A stretch of DNA of 55,264 nt from the NCBI GenBank assembly GCA_900544815.1, contig UQWT01000004.1, forward strand, positions 1 through 55,264, in the 5' to 3' direction. Of the stretch, positions 27,545 through 36,280 are shown piece after piece (the first letter of the stretch is position 1; the number at the start of each line of letters is the position of its first letter). The notes under the pieces were generated by a model that ran no database searches, was not told the DNA's origin, and saw nothing but the letters and a program-made list of their open reading frames with translations. This stretch comes from an uncultured Bacteroidales bacterium (lineage in GTDB: Bacteria > Bacteroidota > Bacteroidia > Bacteroidales > UBA932). The position numbers were made by a program, and so were the translations under genes.

Positions 27545-28594
27545 ATGAAACTCTCACAATTTAATTTTGACCTTAACCCAGAACAGATAGCAAAGTACCC
27601 TGCAAAATACAGAGATGAATCTAAACTTATGGTACTGCATAAAGATACCGGCGAGATAGAGCACAAGATATTCAAAGATATTCTTCAGTATGCAGATGAA
27701 GGTGACGTATTTGTGTTTAACGACACCAAAGTCTTTCCGGCAAGGCTTAATGGTAATAAGGAGAAGACCGGTGCCGAGATAGAGGTATTCCTGCTGAGGG
27801 AGCTTAATAAGGAGCAGAGACTTTGGGATGTGTTGGTAGACCCTGCAAGAAAGATAAGAATAGGAAACAAGCTCTATTTTGGCGATGATGATTCTCTTGT
27901 TGCAGAGGTTATTGACAATACCACATCTCGGGGAAGGACATTGAGGTTTCTGTTTGACGGTACATACGATGAGTTTAAGAGTGCTCTATTTGCAGTTGGA
28001 GAGATTCCTATTCCCAAATGGATAAGAACTAAACCGGAGGAGATAGATTACGAAAGGTTTCATACGATTTACGCTGCAAATGAGGGTGCTGTTGCAACTC
28101 CGGCTGCCGGGTTGCACTTTAGCAGGGAGCTGTTCAAGAGAATGGAGATAAGGGGGATAGATACAGCATTCCTAACATTGCACATGGGACTCGGTCATTT
28201 TAGAAGAGTTGATGTTGAGGATCTTTCCAAACATAAGATGGATTCTGAGCAGATGTTCATATCTGAGGAGACTGCAGACAGGGTTAACAAGGCCAAAGAG
28301 GAGGGGCACAAAGTTTTTGCAGTTGGTATTACCGTTGTAAGGGCTTTGGAGACACCGGTCACAACTAAGAATGAGGTTAAGCCGTTCAGCGGATGGACGA
28401 ACAAGTTCATATTCCCGCCTTATAAGTTTGCTGTTCCAAACGCTTTGGTAACGAATTTCCATCTGCCTGCATCTACAATGCTTATGACGGTTGCCTCTTT
28501 TGGCGGATTTGACAATGTTATGAATGCGTATGAGGTTGCTCTTAAAGAGGGGTATAAGTTTGGCACATACGGAGATGCCATGCTTATTATCTGA
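27545..28594 (+). CDS. queA: tRNA preQ1(34) S-adenosylmethionine ribosyltransferase-isomerase
   Basis: QueA transfers and rearranges the ribosyl part of S-adenosylmethionine onto preQ1 in the tRNA wobble position, the penultimate step to queuosine. The 349-residue protein matches family length. DVFVFNDTKVFPARL, GAEIEVFLLREL, AANEGAVATPAAGLHFS and HMGLGHFRRV are signature stretches, and NFHLPASTMLMTVASFGGF closes the protein. It starts 69 bases after truB with an inverted repeat between, so it may have its own promoter. A strong terminator follows before dprA. Confidence 0.96.
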   Translation: MKLSQFNFDLNPEQIAKYPAKYRDESKLMVLHKDTGEIEHKIFKDILQYADEGDVFVFNDTKVFPARLNGNKEKTGAEIEVFLLRELNKEQRLWDVLVDPARKIRIGNKLYFGDDDSLVAEVIDNTTSRGRTLRFLFDGTYDEFKSALFAVGEIPIPKWIRTKPEEIDYERFHTIYAANEGAVATPAAGLHFSRELFKRMEIRGIDTAFLTLHMGLGHFRRVDVEDLSKHKMDSEQMFISEETADRVNKAKEEGHKVFAVGITVVRALETPVTTKNEVKPFSGWTNKFIFPPYKFAVPNALVTNFHLPASTMLMTVASFGGFDNVMNAYEVALKEGYKFGTYGDAMLII

Positions 28595-28658
28595 TAATTG
28601 TGTCTAAATAGTATCTGTTTGACGTATCCTGCGGTTTTAACGGGTAAAATATTGGTTT

Positions 28659-28698
28659 AAAGGTGTGAGATTTAATATCTTGCGCCTTTATTTTTTTT
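28659..28698 (+). terminator. Strong terminator abutting dprA
   Basis: AAAGGTGTGAGAT (28659-28671) pairs along its full 13 bases, counting G-U pairs, with ATCTTGCGCCTTT (28677-28689) around a five-base loop. One A and eight T follow (28691-28698). It ends the queA transcript, yet the T-run stops only six bases before the dprA ATG at 28705. Confidence 0.85.
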
Positions 28699-28704
28699 GT
28701 GGTG

Positions 28705-29844
28705 ATGGACAGAATTGATGATAGTGTTACGGAGAATATGCTGGAGCTTGCCTTGGCATCTGCGTTTATCTATAAGCCTAAAGTGGCATTGGCGGTTAAA
28801 GAGGAGTTTGCATCTCTAAAGGAGTTCTTTGATTTGTCGGGAAGAGAATTGTTATCTATAAAGGGGGTAACTCAATCCCATGTAGACAAAATAAAATCTG
28901 CGGAATATGTGAGGCGTTTCTACGATGAGGTAGAATGGTGCAGGCGGTTTGGAATAGAGGTGGTGAGATATGAGGACTTTCCTCAAAGGCTTAAGGATAT
29001 TCCGGATCCTCCGTTCTTGCTGTTTTGTAAAGGGAACAGGGAGCTTCTTTATGCCGAGCACAGTATATCTGTTGTGGGGACAAGGTTGGCCACCAATTAT
29101 GGCAGAGGGGCATGTGATTCCATAGTGCAGTCCATGAGCGGTACTGGGTTAGATGTTGTAATCTGTAGCGGGCTTGCCTATGGCATTGATGCGGCTGCTC
29201 ATACGGCAGCCATCTCCTACGGCCTTAAGACTGTTGCTGTACTGCCTAACGGATTGGATATGATATATCCTGCGAGTCACAGAGAGCTTGCCGGGGAGAT
29301 TTTAAGAAAAGGGGGGCTTATTGTAACGGAGTTTTTACGAGAGACGAAACCTGTTAGGGTTAACTTCATAAAACGAAACAGGATCATTGCTGCAATCTCC
29401 TCTGCTACTGTTGTTGTTGAGAGCAGGGTGAAGGGTGGCGCAATGCTCACGGCCGAGTTTGCTTTGGGGTATGGAAGAGAGCTGTTTGCTGTTCCGGGAA
29501 GGATGGATGATGCTAATTCCTATGGTTGTAACTATTTAATATCTAAGAATGTGGCGATTATTTTAAATACTCCGCAAAAGATGGTGGATGAGCTTGGCTG
29601 GGATGCAAAGAAAACTAAGCAGATATCTGAAGTTGAGGGGCAGCTTCCCTTATTTACGGAGGATTCCGGGTTGAAATTAAAAATATTATCTCTGTTGAAC
29701 AGGCATTCTGCTACTTTAATTGACTATATTTGCAATGCGGCCGGCGCCCCTATAGATATTATTACTGCGGCTCTTGTGGAATTGCAGATGGAGGGGATGA
29801 TATATTATAAAGATGACGGTTACCTGCTGGCGGAAAAAATATAA
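28705..29844 (+). CDS. dprA: DNA-processing protein DprA
   Basis: DprA binds incoming single-stranded DNA and loads RecA during natural transformation; it is widespread even where competence is unproven. The protein has an N-terminal helix-hairpin region (residues about 5-70, with LSIKGVTQSHVDKIKSA). A Rossmann-like DprA domain follows with SVVGTRLATNYGRGACD, CSGLAYGIDAAAH, AVLPNGLDMIYPASH, VVVESRVKGGAMLTAEFAL and FAVPGRMDD. A winged-helix domain occupies about residues 315-379. ATG 28705 (379 residues) is preferred to the two GTG codons just before it. A strong terminator ends six bases upstream, so expression needs readthrough or an unusual start. tatD follows after six bases. Confidence 0.93.
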   Translation: MDRIDDSVTENMLELALASAFIYKPKVALAVKEEFASLKEFFDLSGRELLSIKGVTQSHVDKIKSAEYVRRFYDEVEWCRRFGIEVVRYEDFPQRLKDIPDPPFLLFCKGNRELLYAEHSISVVGTRLATNYGRGACDSIVQSMSGTGLDVVICSGLAYGIDAAAHTAAISYGLKTVAVLPNGLDMIYPASHRELAGEILRKGGLIVTEFLRETKPVRVNFIKRNRIIAAISSATVVVESRVKGGAMLTAEFALGYGRELFAVPGRMDDANSYGCNYLISKNVAIILNTPQKMVDELGWDAKKTKQISEVEGQLPLFTEDSGLKLKILSLLNRHSATLIDYICNAAGAPIDIITAALVELQMEGMIYYKDDGYLLAEKI

Positions 29845-29850
29845 TTAATA

Positions 29851-30633
29851 ATGAGTAAATATATTGATACCCACATGCATCTCTACGATGAAGCTTTTGA
29901 TGAAGACAGGGATGCGGTGGTTGCTAAAATGAAAGATGCCGGAGTCGTTCATTGTATTATGCCGGCGATAGATATCTCAACCTCTGCGGCGCAGTTGCAA
30001 TGCTGCGGGCTGTATGGGGATTATACCTCGTTGGCTTTTGGCCTGCACCCAACCTCTATTAATGCGAGTTGGCGGGATGAATTGGATTTTGTGATTGATC
30101 AGATGAAAACAGAGGATATGAGCAGGGTATGTGCGGTAGGGGAGATTGGATTGGATGAGTATTGGAGCAAGGAGTTTTCGGCGCAGCAAAAAAGGGTATT
30201 TATGGAGCAGATAAAGCTCGCGGAGGAGTTAGATCTGCCTATGATCATACATTTGAGAGATGCCACGGAATCTCTGTTTGAAGTCTTTGAAAATATGAAA
30301 GGGGTTAGAATGCGTGGGGTGTTCCATGCCTTCTCAGGCAGTTACGAGATGTACGAGAGGATTAACAGATACGGGGATTTCCTCGTTGGAATAGGGGGTG
30401 TTGTAACATTTAAGAATGCTCAGGTAGCAAAGGCTCTTGAGAGAATCCCTATAGACAGGATAGTGTATGAGACAGATTCTCCTTACCTCTCTCCCGTGCC
30501 ATTCAGAGGAAAAAGAAATGACAGTAGCAATATCCTATACATATCGCATAAGGTTGCCGAGATAAAGATGATGGATGAGGATATCCTTGCGCAAAAAGTA
30601 ATGGAGACCACAAAGAATTGGTTTAATCTTTAA
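29851..30633 (+). CDS. TatD family metal-dependent hydrolase
   Basis: The 260-residue protein is a TatD-type deoxyribonuclease/hydrolase with a TIM-barrel metal site: DTHMHLYD near the start, GEIGLDEYW in the middle, IIHLRDA, GVFHAFSG and the terminal YETDSPYLSPVPFRGKRN. Members act as 3'-5' exonucleases or D-aminoacyl-tRNA deacylase-like enzymes; the exact substrate cannot be read from sequence. It follows dprA by six bases and precedes ansA by ten, so the three genes are probably one transcription unit. Confidence 0.92.
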   Translation: MSKYIDTHMHLYDEAFDEDRDAVVAKMKDAGVVHCIMPAIDISTSAAQLQCCGLYGDYTSLAFGLHPTSINASWRDELDFVIDQMKTEDMSRVCAVGEIGLDEYWSKEFSAQQKRVFMEQIKLAEELDLPMIIHLRDATESLFEVFENMKGVRMRGVFHAFSGSYEMYERINRYGDFLVGIGGVVTFKNAQVAKALERIPIDRIVYETDSPYLSPVPFRGKRNDSSNILYISHKVAEIKMMDEDILAQKVMETTKNWFNL

Positions 30634-30643
30634 TATAGATTTT

Positions 30644-31678
30644 ATGATAAATACAAGAAAACTTCTTTTAGTATATACAGGTGGAACAATAGGTATGAAG
30701 CAAGACCCCGATTCGCTTGCTCTCAAACCGTTTAATTTTGACCAGATAGAGAGTGAGGTGCCGGAGCTTAGAAAGTTTGGATACCATATAGATACAATAT
30801 CTTTTGATCCTTTAATAGATTCATCTGATGTTGAACCTGCTTTTTGGGTGAAACTTGCAAAGGTATTAGAGGAGAACTACTACACTTATGATGGCTTTGT
30901 GATCTTGCACGGTACGGATACAATGTCATACACAGCATCTGCCCTGAGTTTTATGTTAGAAGGATTGGCTAAACCTGTTATTCTAACCGGAAGCCAGCTG
31001 CCTATAGGTGTTTTAAGGACAGACGGGAAGGAGAACCTCATCTCCTCGGTTGAGATTGCGGCGGCGGTTAAAGAGGATGGTACACCGTATGCTCCGGAGG
31101 TCTGTATATATTTTGAAAACCAACTGTTTAGGGGAAACAGGACAACAAAATACAATGCAGAGAACTTTAGAGCATTCCGTTCTGCCAACTATCCGCCGTT
31201 GGCGGAGGCCGGAATACATATAAAATATAATAAATCTTTAATAAGGTACCCTGCAATAGATACGGAACTTAAAGTTCACACACGTTTGGATACTAATGTT
31301 GCGGCAATAAGGATATTTCCCGGAATTATGCACCAGGTAATGGATTCGGTTATAGAGACGCCTGGCCTGAGGGCACTTATCTTGGAAACTTTCGGCTCCG
31401 GAAACGCTCCTACAAAAAGCTGGTTCCTTAATACGGTTGACAAAGCATTAAAAAATGGAATCATTGTTTTGAATGTTACGCAATGTCTTGCCGGAAGTGT
31501 TGATATGGATGCGTATGCAACAGGTTTGGAGCTTAAGCGTATGGGGGTGATAAGTGGGCATGACAGCACGTATGAGGCTGCTCTTGCAAAACTTTTTTAT
31601 CTATTAGGTAAATATACAAATAATGAGATAGTTAAGAGCTTGTTAAGCAAAAATTTACGCGGCGAAGTTACCTTATAA
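30644..31678 (+). CDS. ansA: L-asparaginase, type I
   Basis: The enzyme hydrolyses asparagine to aspartate and ammonia. The 344-residue protein has both threonine motifs of the family: YTGGTIGMK at residues about 10-18 and HGTDTMSYTASALSF around residue 90. It also has TGSQLPIGVLRTDGKEN and GNAPTKSW. No signal peptide is present, so it belongs with the cytoplasmic type I enzymes. It ends the dprA-tatD-ansA unit; the next gene is 115 bases away. Confidence 0.93.
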   Translation: MINTRKLLLVYTGGTIGMKQDPDSLALKPFNFDQIESEVPELRKFGYHIDTISFDPLIDSSDVEPAFWVKLAKVLEENYYTYDGFVILHGTDTMSYTASALSFMLEGLAKPVILTGSQLPIGVLRTDGKENLISSVEIAAAVKEDGTPYAPEVCIYFENQLFRGNRTTKYNAENFRAFRSANYPPLAEAGIHIKYNKSLIRYPAIDTELKVHTRLDTNVAAIRIFPGIMHQVMDSVIETPGLRALILETFGSGNAPTKSWFLNTVDKALKNGIIVLNVTQCLAGSVDMDAYATGLELKRMGVISGHDSTYEAALAKLFYLLGKYTNNEIVKSLLSKNLRGEVTL

Positions 31679-31793
31679 TTGCATTTTATTGTTCATTATT
31701 GATTTTTTTTGCGTAAATTGCGCTGATTTTGGTGAGAGAACTATTTACTAATTTAAATACATTGTTTAATATTTTTAATCATTCAAAAATTTT

Positions 31794-32534
31794 ATGAAAA
31801 AATTTTGTATGTTTCTAGCAGTGTTTGGCCTTGTTGCTCTAACTGCTACTTACGCATTTGGTCAGGAAATGTCTGCTCAGGACCTTCTGAACGGTCAGTC
31901 AGATGTACCTGTTTATCAGCAATTGAAAGAGAAATTCATTGAGGGTGGTGCAGGTTTCATGGCATCAGTTCTTATCTGTCTTATCTTGGGTCTTGCTGTT
32001 GCAATTGAGAGAATTATCTATTTAACTCTTTCAACTACAAACACTCAGAAACTTCTTGCAAAAGTTGAGGATGCTCTTAAAAATGGTGGCGTAGAGGCTG
32101 CTAAAGAGGTTTGCAGAAACACAAGAGGTCCTGTTGCTTCTATCTTCTACCAGGGTCTTAGCCGTATGGATGAGGGTATGGAGGTTGTTGAGAAATCAGT
32201 TGTTTCTTACGGTTCAGTTCAGATGAGCCAGCTTGAGAACGGTATTTCTTGGATCCAGTTGTTCATTGCTATTGCTCCTATGTTAGGATTCTTGGGAACA
32301 GTTATCGGTATGGTTGGCGCATTCGATGCTATCCAGGCTGCAGGTGATATCTCTCCAACAGTTGTTGCAGGTGGTATTAAAGTTGCGTTGATTACTACAA
32401 TCGGTGGTTTGATAGTAGCTATTATTCTTCAGATGTTCTTTAACTACATCATCTCTAAGATTGATTCAATCGTTGTTTCAATGGAGGAGGCTTCTATCTC
32501 TCTAATCGATTTGTTAGTAAAATATAAAAAATAA
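31794..32534 (+). CDS. exbB: MotA/TolQ/ExbB proton channel protein
   Basis: The 246-residue protein has an N-terminal signal-like segment (FCMFLAVFGLVALTATYAFG), then three membrane helices typical of ExbB/TolQ. AIERIIYL follows the first helix, and the pore helices lie in AIAPMLGFLGTVIGMVGAFD and GIKVALITTIGGLIVAIILQ. ExbB and ExbD use the proton gradient to drive TonB-dependent outer-membrane receptors. It heads an operon with a small membrane protein and two exbD genes, spaced 6-15 bases apart and closed by a strong terminator at 34065. The 115 bases upstream are AT-rich; TGATTTTG near 31725 is only a weak -7 candidate. A role as TolQ or in gliding-type systems is possible. Confidence 0.9.
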   Translation: MKKFCMFLAVFGLVALTATYAFGQEMSAQDLLNGQSDVPVYQQLKEKFIEGGAGFMASVLICLILGLAVAIERIIYLTLSTTNTQKLLAKVEDALKNGGVEAAKEVCRNTRGPVASIFYQGLSRMDEGMEVVEKSVVSYGSVQMSQLENGISWIQLFIAIAPMLGFLGTVIGMVGAFDAIQAAGDISPTVVAGGIKVALITTIGGLIVAIILQMFFNYIISKIDSIVVSMEEASISLIDLLVKYKK

Positions 32535-32543
32535 TTCCAGAAT

Positions 32544-32957
32544 ATGTCTAAAATCTTAAAATATGTATTGGCACTGTTGATGATCATCACAGCTGTTATT
32601 ATCGTAGTGTTCTTCACTATGGGTGATGACGCGCTGTCTGAGACAACAGTTCCTTTGATGCTGAATTGGTCAATTATCCTTTTAGTTGTCGCAATTATTT
32701 CAGCAGTTATCCTTCCTCTGTTTTTCCCTTCAGGAAAAGGTGGAAAGAAGACTTTGATGTCTCTTGGCATTATGGTAGTTTTGTGTGTTATTTCATACGT
32801 ATGCGCATCTGACGTTATTCCTGAGCGTATAGCAGATCTTACAGACGCTACTACAATGAAGCTGACAGACGCAGGATTGATTTTAACCTGTATTTTGACA
32901 GTAGTTGCAATATTGTCAATTGTTGGTGGTGCTTTAATTAACGCATTTAAAAAGTAA
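32544..32957 (+). CDS. Four-helix membrane protein between exbB and exbD
   Basis: The 137-residue protein shows four hydrophobic segments: around residues 5-24 (LALLMIITAVIIVVFF), 40-61 (WSIILLVVAIISAVILPLFF), 70-87 (LMSLGIMVVLCVISYVC) and 110-133. I recognise no named domain. Its place between exbB and the exbD pair, with gaps of 9 and 6 bases, makes it a likely accessory of the proton-channel complex. It would sit in the inner membrane. Confidence 0.75.
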   Translation: MSKILKYVLALLMIITAVIIVVFFTMGDDALSETTVPLMLNWSIILLVVAIISAVILPLFFPSGKGGKKTLMSLGIMVVLCVISYVCASDVIPERIADLTDATTMKLTDAGLILTCILTVVAILSIVGGALINAFKK

Positions 32958-32963
32958 TAGAAT

Positions 32964-33545
32964 ATGGCTTCAAAGAAAACCCCGGAAGTAAATGCGAGTT
33001 CGACCGCCGATATTGCATTCCTTTTGTTGGTCTTCTTCCTGGTAACAACTACCATGGATGTTGATAAAGGTATTTCACGTCGTTTGCCTCCTATGCCGGA
33101 TGAGAACCAGAAAGTGGAAGATCAGAAGATTAACAAGAGAAATATCGTTATAGTTAGAATTAACCAGAGCGATAGAATATTTGTCGGTAGCGGCCCTGTA
33201 GATATTTCCGAGCTTAAAGATAGAATAGTGGAGTTCATTACAAACCCTAGTGGTGATCCTAACCTTCCAGAGAAGGAGATGACTCAGATTGAGGGCATTG
33301 GTGAATATCCTGTATCTAAAGGCGTGGTTTCTCTTCAGAATGACCGTGGAACAAGTTATAGCAAGTATATTGCAGTTCAGAATGAGATTGTAAGAGCTTT
33401 TAATGAGATTCGTGATAATTTCTCTGAGATCCAGTTTGGTAAGAAATATAACAAACTAACAGAGGATCAGCAGGCTGCAGTAAGAAAGGCTATTCCACAG
33501 AACATTTCGGAAGCCGAGCCTAAAGATGTAAGTAAGAAAAAATAA
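32964..33545 (+). CDS. exbD: ExbD/TolR family biopolymer transport protein
   Basis: The 193-residue protein has the ExbD layout. A short cytoplasmic start (PEVNASSTADIAFLLLVFFL) contains the membrane helix with the conserved Asp of the proton path, and a periplasmic domain follows. An extended C-terminal part (about residues 130-193, with KYNKLTEDQQAAVRKAIPQN) is longer than in the 141-residue E. coli ExbD. It is the first of two exbD genes in tandem, as is frequent in Bacteroidota, and would pair with the ExbB encoded upstream. Confidence 0.9.
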   Translation: MASKKTPEVNASSTADIAFLLLVFFLVTTTMDVDKGISRRLPPMPDENQKVEDQKINKRNIVIVRINQSDRIFVGSGPVDISELKDRIVEFITNPSGDPNLPEKEMTQIEGIGEYPVSKGVVSLQNDRGTSYSKYIAVQNEIVRAFNEIRDNFSEIQFGKKYNKLTEDQQAAVRKAIPQNISEAEPKDVSKKK

Positions 33546-33560
33546 TAAAGGAGAATAGAG

Positions 33561-34040
33561 ATGGCTACATTCAAAAGAAACGGTAAAAAAGAATTGCAGG
33601 CAATTAGTACAGCCTCACTTCCGGATATAGTTTTCATGCTGTTGTTCTTCTTTATGGTGTCTACCTCTATGAGAGATACCGAAAAGTTGGTAACTGTTAA
33701 GCTCCCGGAGGCTACAGAAACAGCTAAATTGGAAAGGAAAGACCTTTCTGCTTACATTAATGTTGGAACACCTGTCAAATACAAACAGGCTGAATTTGGT
33801 ACAGATGCCAGAATACAGCTTAACGATTCGTTTAAGACAGTTGATGATATCAGAGACTTTGTTGCATCTGAGCGTGAGACTTTGAGCGAAGCTGACCGTC
33901 AGTTCATGACAGTTTCAATCAAGGCAGACGAGAACGTAAGAATGGGTATCATATCAGATATCAAACAGGAGCTAAGACGTTGTTCTGCTCTTAAGATTAT
34001 GTACTCTGCCAGAACAGTTTCAAAACTTGGTGCTGAATAA
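33561..34040 (+). CDS. exbD: ExbD/TolR family protein, second copy
   Basis: The 159-residue protein repeats the ExbD layout: basic start, a single membrane helix containing the expected Asp (ASLPDIVFMLLFFFMVST) and a periplasmic domain ending in RRCSALKIMYSARTV. It differs enough from the first exbD to be a diverged paralogue rather than a recent duplicate. Two non-identical ExbD proteins may form a heterodimer in the ExbB pore. It is the last gene of the operon; a strong terminator follows 24 bases after the stop. Confidence 0.9.
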   Translation: MATFKRNGKKELQAISTASLPDIVFMLLFFFMVSTSMRDTEKLVTVKLPEATETAKLERKDLSAYINVGTPVKYKQAEFGTDARIQLNDSFKTVDDIRDFVASERETLSEADRQFMTVSIKADENVRMGIISDIKQELRRCSALKIMYSARTVSKLGAE

Positions 34041-34064
34041 TCTTTGATGATTATATACTTTAAG

Positions 34065-34093
34065 GCGGCTCGGTGAAAATCGAGCCGCTTTTT
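34065..34093 (+). terminator. Rho-independent terminator of the exbB-exbD operon
   Basis: GCGGCTCG (34065-34072) pairs perfectly with CGAGCCGC (34081-34088) around an eight-base loop. TTTTTATTTT follows. Confidence 0.92.
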
Positions 34094-34117
34094 ATTTTAG
34101 AACGTTGCAAAATATTG

Positions 34118-34125
34118 TATCTTTG
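34118..34125 (+). promoter_or_regulatory. Promoter -7 box of the phosphatase/esterase gene
   Basis: TATCTTTG is an exact TAnnTTTG match 74 bases before the ATG at 34200. TTTT at 34095-34098, 19 bases upstream, may serve as the -33 element, again overlapping the T-run of the preceding terminator. Confidence 0.6.
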
Positions 34126-34199
34126 GGCTTGGAATGCAGTAGCGTATTTACTGTCGCAATATATTTAATAATAAAATATAATAACTGATATATTTTAGT

Positions 34200-36146
34200 A
34201 TGAAACGTCTGAATTTCTTTAAAAAAACGGCTGTTCTGGTTATGGCTGGTGCAGTTGGATTTTCTATGTTTTTTTCTTCAATTAATGTTTACGCAGCTGA
34301 TAATACAAATAATGAAAAGAGACCAAAATATGTCTTTTACTTTATAGGTGATGGAATGGGGTTCTCCCATATTGCGTTAACAGAGGCATATTTAGCTACC
34401 GAGAAGGGGTCTGTTCCCGGGAGCGTATCATTAGGTTTTACACAGTTCCCTGTTATGGGTATGGCTACAACGTATTCGGCAAGCAATATGATTACCTGCT
34501 CATCTGCAGCCGGAACGGCTCTTTCTACCGGGTTTAAAACAAAGAACCATATGTTGGGGATGAACCCGGATACTATTGCATTGGAGAGTATATCATATAA
34601 AATTCATAGAGCAGGGTATAAAGTTGGTATCATGACATCTGTTACCATAGATCACGCTACACCTGCATCTTTTTACGGGCACTCTCCAAAGAGAAGCGAC
34701 TACTATTCAATTGCAAGAGAATTGCCTTTAACCGGTTTTGAATTTTTTGGTGGCGGCGGATTTGAAGGAGCTAAAGATAAACGTAATACAGATAATTCGA
34801 TATATAAATCTGTAGAGGATAATGGTTATACGATTGCTTACGGGTTGGAAGATTATAAATCAAAGAAAGATAATGCAGAGAGGTTAATTCTGTTCCAAGA
34901 ACAGGCGAGAGCAAATGAGGTTCTTAGGACAAATTGGGAGCGCGATAACAACGCCCTTACCCTGCCTCAGGTAGTCTCTTCCGCAATTGAATTTTTGGAT
35001 AATGATAAAGGTTTCTTCATTATGGCAGAGGGAGGTCAGATAGATTGGGCTGCCCATTCAAATGATATTCCGGGTACCATATTTGAAACCATAGATTTTG
35101 ATAATGCCATAAAGGTTGCATATGACTTTTATCTTAAACATCCTAATGAAACATTAATTGTTGTAACTGCAGACCATGAAACCGGTGGAGTTACATTAGG
35201 AAAGACTAAAGGCTATGTTTTTGACCTAACTCCCGTTCTAGATGGAAGAAAGGCTCATTTGGCAAAAATCAACGGTGAAAAGGTTGAAATTGCAGGGGCT
35301 TCAGACAAAGAAAGCGGAAGGACAGTTGATAATTATATGAGCGGAATTACAAATGATTCTCTATCTGTAATTACAAAGATAGGCTGGACAACCACAAGCC
35401 ATACCGGAGGTGCTGTTCCTGTGTTTGCTATTGGTGTAGGTGCAGAGAATTTTGCAGGCAGAATAAACAATACAGATATACCAAAGAGAATATGTAAGAT
35501 TATGGGTGTCCCTTTTGCAAATAAGGTAGATTGGTATTACGGAAGGATGGCAGAATTTAAAAGAGAGAAGACTATCTGCTCAAAGGATATTGTGTTCTTG
35601 GGGAATAGTATAACATACGGAGCAAGAGACATTGCGCAATATTTTCCAAAAGCTGCAAAGAGTTTGGCTACCAAAGGGGGAAGAATGGTTAATAGAGGCA
35701 TTGTGGGGGAGAGTACAAAACACTTTTATGAAAGATTGGATGAGATTTTGATTGGCAAACCTGCCAAGCTGTTCATTATGGGAGGTATAAACGATCTTGC
35801 CGGAGGGGCAACGGGGGAGGAGATATGCGGCAGATTGGAGAAGATAGTAAAGGCTGTTAAAGAGTCCTCTCCAAAAACAAAAATCTATATAGAGAGCCTG
35901 CTGCCTGTAAATGAAAGCTTTAAAGTATACAAGAGCCTTAGCGGCAAGACCGCAGAGGTTGCCAAGGTAAATGCTTTAATAGAGAAGATGGCAAAAACGG
36001 AAAAGATACAGTATATAAATCTTTATCCTTATTTCCTTGAGAGCGGAACGGAGAACCTTAACCCACAGATAACGAAAGATGGCTTACATCTTACAAAAGA
36101 GGGTTATGCTATATGGGCTTCGGAGCTTGCCAAGTATGTAAAATAA
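34200..36146 (+). CDS. Alkaline phosphatase fused to an SGNH/GDSL esterase
   Basis: This 648-residue exported protein joins two enzymes. After a signal peptide (cut near VYA) an alkaline phosphatase domain spans about residues 42-450. It shows Asp51 in FIGDGMGF, the presumed nucleophile Ser101 in TCSSAAGTALSTG, ATPASFYGHSPKR, TADHETGG and TTSHTGGAVPVFAIG. The residue before the nucleophile, Asp in E. coli PhoA, is Cys100 here. From about residue 460 an SGNH hydrolase follows with Ser470 in FLGNSITYG, a GINDL block, and Asp627/His630 in KDGLHLTKEG. The pair could remove both phosphate and acyl groups from one substrate, such as a glycan or lipid; that is inference. It has its own promoter and stands alone. 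Confidence 0.85.
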   Translation: MKRLNFFKKTAVLVMAGAVGFSMFFSSINVYAADNTNNEKRPKYVFYFIGDGMGFSHIALTEAYLATEKGSVPGSVSLGFTQFPVMGMATTYSASNMITCSSAAGTALSTGFKTKNHMLGMNPDTIALESISYKIHRAGYKVGIMTSVTIDHATPASFYGHSPKRSDYYSIARELPLTGFEFFGGGGFEGAKDKRNTDNSIYKSVEDNGYTIAYGLEDYKSKKDNAERLILFQEQARANEVLRTNWERDNNALTLPQVVSSAIEFLDNDKGFFIMAEGGQIDWAAHSNDIPGTIFETIDFDNAIKVAYDFYLKHPNETLIVVTADHETGGVTLGKTKGYVFDLTPVLDGRKAHLAKINGEKVEIAGASDKESGRTVDNYMSGITNDSLSVITKIGWTTTSHTGGAVPVFAIGVGAENFAGRINNTDIPKRICKIMGVPFANKVDWYYGRMAEFKREKTICSKDIVFLGNSITYGARDIAQYFPKAAKSLATKGGRMVNRGIVGESTKHFYERLDEILIGKPAKLFIMGGINDLAGGATGEEICGRLEKIVKAVKESSPKTKIYIESLLPVNESFKVYKSLSGKTAEVAKVNALIEKMAKTEKIQYINLYPYFLESGTENLNPQITKDGLHLTKEGYAIWASELAKYVK

Positions 36147-36147
36147 A

Positions 36148-36202
36148 CTGCAAACCTAAAGCAGAACAGCAAACTTGCTTGCATGTTATGCTTTAGGTGC
36201 AG
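36148..36202 (+). terminator. Stem-loop after the phosphatase/esterase gene
   Basis: CTGCA-AA-CCTAAAGC (36148-36162) is inverse to GCTTTAGG-TGCAG (36190-36202), giving 13 base pairs with a two-base bulge. Only a weak T-rich stretch (CGTTTATTGT) follows, so termination is plausible but not certain. Confidence 0.45.
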
Positions 36203-36280
36203 CGTTTATTGTAGCTTTCTAAAATAAAATAGTTATTTATAGATATTAATTCTGCACATTATGCAGGTATAAACAGTTTA

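Noticed and set aside
36252..36265. A T-box or similar leader before asnS
   Set aside because: Only a five-base hairpin is present; no T-box sequence or antiterminator arrangement can be seen.
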